Shown in pieces: positions 59,772-64,000 of a DNA stretch of 64,000 nucleotides (position 1 is its first letter; each line of letters opens with the position of its first letter). The position numbers and the translations under genes are program-made. A model generated the notes under the pieces. The model was not told the DNA's origin. It saw only the letters and a program-made list of their open reading frames with translations, and ran no database searches. The stretch is from Candidatus Woesearchaeota archaeon (GTDB lineage: Archaea > Nanobdellota > Nanobdellia > Woesearchaeales > UBA9642): NCBI GenBank assembly GCA_003599145.1, contig QZIT01000006.1:62001-126000 (forward strand), in the 5' to 3' direction.

Positions 59772-60212
59772 ATGACGCTAGATGGAGATGTACAGGTATT
59801 GTCTGCTTTTCAGGCAATACAAAAACAGAAAAGCATAGAAGAAGCAATAAATTACTTTAGAGCACAAGAAACCGTCAAGTCAACGATGAATGCAGGGCAT
59901 TTGCCTCCTGGAGTATACTCAACAGTCTATGATGCAGTGCAGGTCGTTCTTGCTATTGGAGACTCTATGAAACAGCCAGCAGAGTATGTTGATATTGCAA
60001 AAGTTGTCAATAAACTTTTAGGATTTGATGCGGCAAGCATTCATGAATCTTATCAGCATCCGTTTCAATCGCAAACCTTTGCTCCTTTGGTTGTTGGGTT
60101 GCTAGAGCGTTATAGAAACGTAAGTAATCATGCAACTGAAAAGTCCTTGAATACTTACACTGAACCTGCTGCAAAAAGCGATCTTTTCGGTGAGCATCCT
60201 TCAAAGAGATAA
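59772..60212 (+). CDS. Hypothetical protein, 146 aa (paralogue of previous gene)
   Basis: Start at ATG 59772, with AAGAAGGTGA 6 nt upstream, 12 nt after the previous stop. It lacks the beta-rich tail of its neighbour. Helical. No family recognised. Convergent with gdhA without a gap. Confidence 0.7.
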   Translation: MTLDGDVQVLSAFQAIQKQKSIEEAINYFRAQETVKSTMNAGHLPPGVYSTVYDAVQVVLAIGDSMKQPAEYVDIAKVVNKLLGFDAASIHESYQHPFQSQTFAPLVVGLLERYRNVSNHATEKSLNTYTEPAAKSDLFGEHPSKR

Positions 60213-61436
60213 CTATTCTCTTTTCTCTATTGCTTTTGCAATTCGTTCTATGGAAAGAATGTACGCAGCAGTTCTCATATCTACATGGAATTTTTTCCTG
60301 TATTCATACACTTGATGAAAGCTGGCAACCATGATTTCCTTTAATTTTGCATCAACTTCCTCTAATTTCCAATAATAGCCCTGCAAGTTCTGTACCCATT
60401 CAAAATAACTTACTGTTACACCGCCTGCGTTGCTTAAAATATCTGGTATCAAAAACACATCATTTTTGAACAAAACAGCATCTGCTTCGCTTGTTGTTGG
60501 TCCATTGGCAAGCTCAAGAATAATCTTTGCCTTTATTTTTTCAACGTTCTTCGCAGTAATTACGTTTTCCAGTGCAGCTGGAATAATGACATCAACAGGC
60601 AGCTCAAGCAATTCTTCATTGGTTATTTTCTTTGCATATCCAAAAACAGTTCCTTTTTCTTCTTTATGCTCAAAGACTTTTGGAATATCCAAGCCTTTTT
60701 CGTCATAACAGCCGCCTTTGGAATCGCTTACGGCAACAACCTTAAATCCGTCTTCAAAAAGCAATTTTGCTATGGTTGCTCCTGCATTTCCAAATCCCTG
60801 AACTGCAATCGTTGCATTCATGTCCAAGTCGACTAAATCCAACGCTTCTTTTAAAATATAATAACCGCCCTGCGCAGTTGCCTTGTCCCTTCCTAAACTT
60901 CCTCCTACTTCTAAAGGCTTTCCGGTAATGACAGCAGGGTTTCTTCCGTAAATGCTTTCATATTCATCGAGCATCCATCCCATAATTTCTGCTGTGGTAT
61001 ACACATCAGGAGCAGGAACATCTTTGTAAGGTCCGATACTTTCATGAATTGCCCTTATGTAGCCTCTGCTTAGCCTTTGCAGTTCGCTTTTGGAAAGCTC
61101 TTTTGGATTGACAATAATTCCTCCTTTGCCACCGCCCATGGGGATATTGACAACAGCGCATTTTAATGCCATCCATGCTGATAGCGCCTTAACTTCATCT
61201 AAATGAACAGTAGGATGATATCTAATGCCTCCTTTAAATGGTCCTCGGGCATCGTTAAACTGCACTCTATACCCTGTAAATACTTTGATGCTGCCATCGT
61301 CCATTTCAACGGGAATGTTTATTTCAATGACTTTCTTGGGTTTTTTGAGTACTTCAAGCACTTTTGCCTTTAATTTGAGCTTCTCATTTGCAATGTCCAA
61401 AGTTTTAAGATAATTATCAAATGGATTTTCCATCAT
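60213..61436 (-). CDS. gdhA: Glutamate dehydrogenase
   Basis: 407 residues (or one less if the second ATG is used; AGGTGA precedes both). Glutamate-binding PMGGGKGGIIVNPK, catalytic region VPAPDVYTTAEIMGW, and NAD(P) fold IAVQGFGNAGA are present. It interconverts glutamate and 2-oxoglutarate with ammonia. Stands alone. Confidence 0.96.
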   Translation of the reverse strand: MMENPFDNYLKTLDIANEKLKLKAKVLEVLKKPKKVIEINIPVEMDDGSIKVFTGYRVQFNDARGPFKGGIRYHPTVHLDEVKALSAWMALKCAVVNIPMGGGKGGIIVNPKELSKSELQRLSRGYIRAIHESIGPYKDVPAPDVYTTAEIMGWMLDEYESIYGRNPAVITGKPLEVGGSLGRDKATAQGGYYILKEALDLVDLDMNATIAVQGFGNAGATIAKLLFEDGFKVVAVSDSKGGCYDEKGLDIPKVFEHKEEKGTVFGYAKKITNEELLELPVDVIIPAALENVITAKNVEKIKAKIILELANGPTTSEADAVLFKNDVFLIPDILSNAGGVTVSYFEWVQNLQGYYWKLEEVDAKLKEIMVASFHQVYEYRKKFHVDMRTAAYILSIERIAKAIEKRE

Positions 61437-61504
61437 ATCACCTGTCTTTAGGGAAAACAGCGTTGTTTAAAAATATTTGGTAAGAACGCTCTAGGCATGC
61501 TTTG

Positions 61505-64000
61505 CTATGACCGTTTATTCATAAACAGCTCTATCTTTTTTCCCTTTATTTTTTCGCTTGCGTGATGTTCATGCTTTTTTAAATGCTCATTAATCAACAA
61601 TGTGCTGCCTGTTTTTTCCTGAATAGCATCTTTCCATTCTTTTAAAGAAATTGCAAGCTGTTCATCAGCAATCAAAGCGACTTCAACCTTATCTTGTTTT
61701 ACGAGTCCAGAATTCTTTCTTAGCTGCTGAATTCTTCTGATGATTTCCCTTGAAAAACCTTCTGCTTCCAAAGAAGAAGTTAATCTTGTTACCAAATAGA
61801 TTGTGCCATCTTTAAATTCAAAGGCATCTAAATCTGCAGGGAGTTTTCGTTTAACCTCTAAATGACTTTTGTTTATTTTTATTTTTCCCAGGGTTATTTC
61901 TTCCTTGTCTGTTTTTAACGCCTGCACGATTTTAGCATCATTTTCCGTTATCAAATCGATGACGTCTGGAGTTTTTGAGCCAAAGGCAACGCCCAGCGTT
62001 TTGTAATTCGGCTTTACTTCTACATCAGTTTCCATATGCTTCATCGTTATGGTCTTAGTATTCACCTGATTCATAATAAGAGGTTTTAATGCGGAAACTG
62101 CAGCAGTAACTTCTTCACTTTTCGTATCAATAGTAACTTCCTCTACAGGCCAACGTACGCCTAATTGATTTTTCTCTCTTAAAAATAAAATATTGCTGAT
62201 AATATCTTGTGCAGTGAGCATTTGTTTTTCCAACGCTGCATCAATAAAAGCATCATCTGATTCTGGCCAGCTGCATAAGTGTACAGATTCTTCGTGCAAG
62301 GCAAACGCTCTTTTCATATTCTGATAAATTTGTTCTGTAATAAATGGCGTTATAGGTGCCATGAGCTTGAGCAATGCTAACAGGGAGGTAAACGTGGTAT
62401 GCAAAACCGTTTGCTTTTCCTTTTCTGTTCCATAGGCTGCTTTTTCTCTTATCAGTTGAATATAGGTTCTGCTCAGTTCCATGTAGAACTGTTCAATAAG
62501 CAGAGGAATTTCATTGAGTGCATACGCTTCAAATTTCTCACTTGCTAGTTTTATCGTGCTGTGCAATCGTGAAAGGATGTATTTTTCCTCAACATCAAGA
62601 TGCACTTTTTTTATCAACACAGGATTCATGCCTACTGACTTTGCGAGCTCAATGACAAAATTCTGCAGGTTCCATAAGATCAGCAGATTTTTATGCTTTA
62701 ATTGCACATCTTCAGGATTGTAGTTTAAATCAAAGCCAGGGCTTGCTGCTCCTATAGTATAATATCGCAAGGTATCTGCCCCGTATTTATCTATGACTTC
62801 ATAGGGTGAAATGTAATTTCCAAGTGATTTGCTCATTTTTCTTCCTTGACTATCTTGAATAAAGCCGTGCATGTACACTGCTTTAAAGCTTGGCTTGCTG
62901 AACGCAAGCATGCTGTTGACCAGTAAAAAGTTAAACCATCCTCTTATCTGGTCTTTTCCTTCAAGAATGAAATCGGCAGGGAATAATTTTTGAAAGAGCT
63001 CTTTTTTCTGAGGATAATCTAAACAGGTCCAGGAGGTTGTTCCTGCATCTATCCAGACATCTAAAATATCAGGAACTCTTTTTTTGATTCCTCCGCAATG
63101 GCAGGGAATAGTTAATGCATCAATCCAAGGCTTATGTAAATTTTCAGGAGCGCTTCCTGTTTTTTCTTTCAGCTCTTTCAATGAGCCAATAACCGTTATG
63201 TCTTTGCAGCTGTTGCATTTCCATACAGGCACAGGTGTTCCCCAATAGCGCTGTCGTGTTATGCAGTTATCTTTTAAATTTCTCAGCCAGGATTCAAATG
63301 CGTTGAATGCGGTATGGGGAATCCATGTAATATTCCTGTTTTGTTTTATGAGCGCATCTTTCAAATCTTCTGTCTTGAAAAACCATTGGTCTGTTGTTCT
63401 GAAGACGACAGGATTTTTGCATCTCCAGCAGTGGGCGTATTCATGTTCAATTTCCGTCACGGCAAGTAATGCGCCTGTTTTTTTCAGTTCAGCAATAAAT
63501 TTATGGTCGTCTTTTTTCGCAGTCCAGCCTTTGAATTTGCCCATTGATGTATCAAACGCGCCGTATTCATCTAAGGTGTTGTATGCAGGAAGCTCTTCTC
63601 TTCTGCCTATTTCAAAATCTTCTGGGCCGCATCCTGGAGCGCAATGAACTAAGCCGGAGCCTGCGGTCGTATCTACATATTCCTCGCTTAAGACAACCGT
63701 GTGCACTCGAGGGTTGATTTTTTCAATCTCCTTATAATAGGCAATTTCCTGATAGAGCGGATGAAGATATTTCATTCCCTTTAATGCAGAGCCTTTGAAT
63801 TCGTCTTCAATTTCAAACTGCTTTCCCATCACTCCCTGAACAAAAGGGCCTGCCAATGCCTTTGCAAGAATCCAATATTCATTGTCTACTTTGACCTTTA
63901 CATATTCTATTTCTGGATTTACCATCACTAATAAATTAAAGGGTATGGTCCAGGGAGTTGTTGTCCAGATGACAAGGTAGGTGTGGTCATTTTTGGAATT
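61505..64000 (-). CDS. ileS: Isoleucyl-tRNA synthetase (N-terminus beyond window edge)
   Basis: The frame stays open through the window edge (831 codons visible), so the GTG at 63926-63928 is not the start; the residues before it read LVIWTTTPWTIPFNLLV, the conserved editing-domain entry of IleRS. KMSKS is in QGRKMSKSLGNYI, with zinc pairs CWRC and CNSC. The C-terminal extension (last 150 residues) is the usual archaeal/eukaryal IleRS tail. The HIGH motif lies outside. Confidence 0.96.
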   Translation of the reverse strand, partial: NSKNDHTYLVIWTTTPWTIPFNLLVMVNPEIEYVKVKVDNEYWILAKALAGPFVQGVMGKQFEIEDEFKGSALKGMKYLHPLYQEIAYYKEIEKINPRVHTVVLSEEYVDTTAGSGLVHCAPGCGPEDFEIGRREELPAYNTLDEYGAFDTSMGKFKGWTAKKDDHKFIAELKKTGALLAVTEIEHEYAHCWRCKNPVVFRTTDQWFFKTEDLKDALIKQNRNITWIPHTAFNAFESWLRNLKDNCITRQRYWGTPVPVWKCNSCKDITVIGSLKELKEKTGSAPENLHKPWIDALTIPCHCGGIKKRVPDILDVWIDAGTTSWTCLDYPQKKELFQKLFPADFILEGKDQIRGWFNFLLVNSMLAFSKPSFKAVYMHGFIQDSQGRKMSKSLGNYISPYEVIDKYGADTLRYYTIGAASPGFDLNYNPEDVQLKHKNLLILWNLQNFVIELAKSVGMNPVLIKKVHLDVEEKYILSRLHSTIKLASEKFEAYALNEIPLLIEQFYMELSRTYIQLIREKAAYGTEKEKQTVLHTTFTSLLALLKLMAPITPFITEQIYQNMKRAFALHEESVHLCSWPESDDAFIDAALEKQMLTAQDIISNILFLREKNQLGVRWPVEEVTIDTKSEEVTAAVSALKPLIMNQVNTKTITMKHMETDVEVKPNYKTLGVAFGSKTPDVIDLITENDAKIVQALKTDKEEITLGKIKINKSHLEVKRKLPADLDAFEFKDGTIYLVTRLTSSLEAEGFSREIIRRIQQLRKNSGLVKQDKVEVALIADEQLAISLKEWKDAIQEKTGSTLLINEHLKKHEHHASEKIKGKKIELFMNKRS

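Noticed and set aside
1-64000. CRISPR arrays, insertion sequences, prophage or integrase genes
   Set aside because: No regularly spaced repeats, transposase or integrase motifs were seen; the direct repeats found are tied to gene duplications.

Overview
The window is AT-rich, very gene-dense DNA from an archaeon. The evidence is consistent: two tRNA genes with introns at the canonical position after the anticodon loop, TATA boxes about 25-30 nt before many start codons, TrmB, Lrp/AsnC and AbrB-PhoU regulators, the wyosine enzyme Taw1, the archaeal repair protein Nre and a family-B polymerase relative. Several bacterial-type genes are mixed in (TyrRS with an S4 domain, RsuA/RluB-type pseudouridine synthase, SufBCDSU). 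A DPANN/Woesearchaeota-like lineage fits the gene mix, but no rRNA is present and this is only an inference. Both window edges cut genes: a TrmB regulator on the left and IleRS on the right.

Layout. 1-3454: a TrmB regulator facing two small genes (one with an AP2-like domain), a three-helix membrane protein resembling Pycsar effectors (PycTM), a TctA/DUF112-family transporter and a Cys-rich miniprotein. 3691-11116: four overlapping eukaryotic-like protein kinase genes, the most unusual block here; they share a very short activation segment and a catalytic loop that lacks the usual Ser/Thr-kinase lysine. 11121-12657: a divergent AbrB-PhoU / Lrp pair. 12671-16420: a tyrosine locus (group II amino-acid decarboxylase, bacterial-type TyrRS, a methyltransferase, intron-bearing tRNA-Tyr). 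16489-21919: a PEP-synthase-like ATP-binding protein, an HD hydrolase and a family-B polymerase homologue with exonuclease motifs but no polymerase active site.

21911-33954: mixed housekeeping and regulation (flavodoxin-fold oxidoreductase, tandem Lrp protein, DoxX, methyltransferase, M50 protease, Nre, TrmB regulator with a clear operator, HisRS, DUF5680, HD-like protein, Taw1). 34056-38187: an oxidative-stress and iron stretch (superoxide dismutase, ferritin-like/VIT1 iron exporter, PrxQ, 2Fe-2S ferredoxin, a cupredoxin-like lipoprotein, endonuclease III). 39118-45110: a complete Fe-S assembly operon (DUF1858-SufA fusion, sufB, sufD, sufS, sufU, sufC) facing an Lrp regulator with a Cys/His tail that could sense clusters or metal. 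45588: thioredoxin reductase.

46555-54385: Zn-ribbon miniprotein, an atypical intron-containing tRNA-Thr, methyltransferase, HAD phosphatase, SDR, a tandem duplicated pair of unknown genes with copied promoters, pseudouridine synthase, CPA2 antiporter, YjbQ, and a tiny transcription unit encoding a 12-residue Lys-rich peptide. 54659-57405: two more AbrB-PhoU regulators and a second Lrp partner. 57465-64000: a catalytically degenerate HAD nucleotidase homologue, NYN nuclease, Zn ribbon, deoxyribosyltransferase-like protein, a paralogous pair of unknown proteins, glutamate dehydrogenase and IleRS.

The strongest candidates for something undescribed are the four-kinase operon, the inactivated polymerase, the tyrosine locus with a mismatched synthetase/tRNA type, and the micro-ORF unit at 54299-54441.
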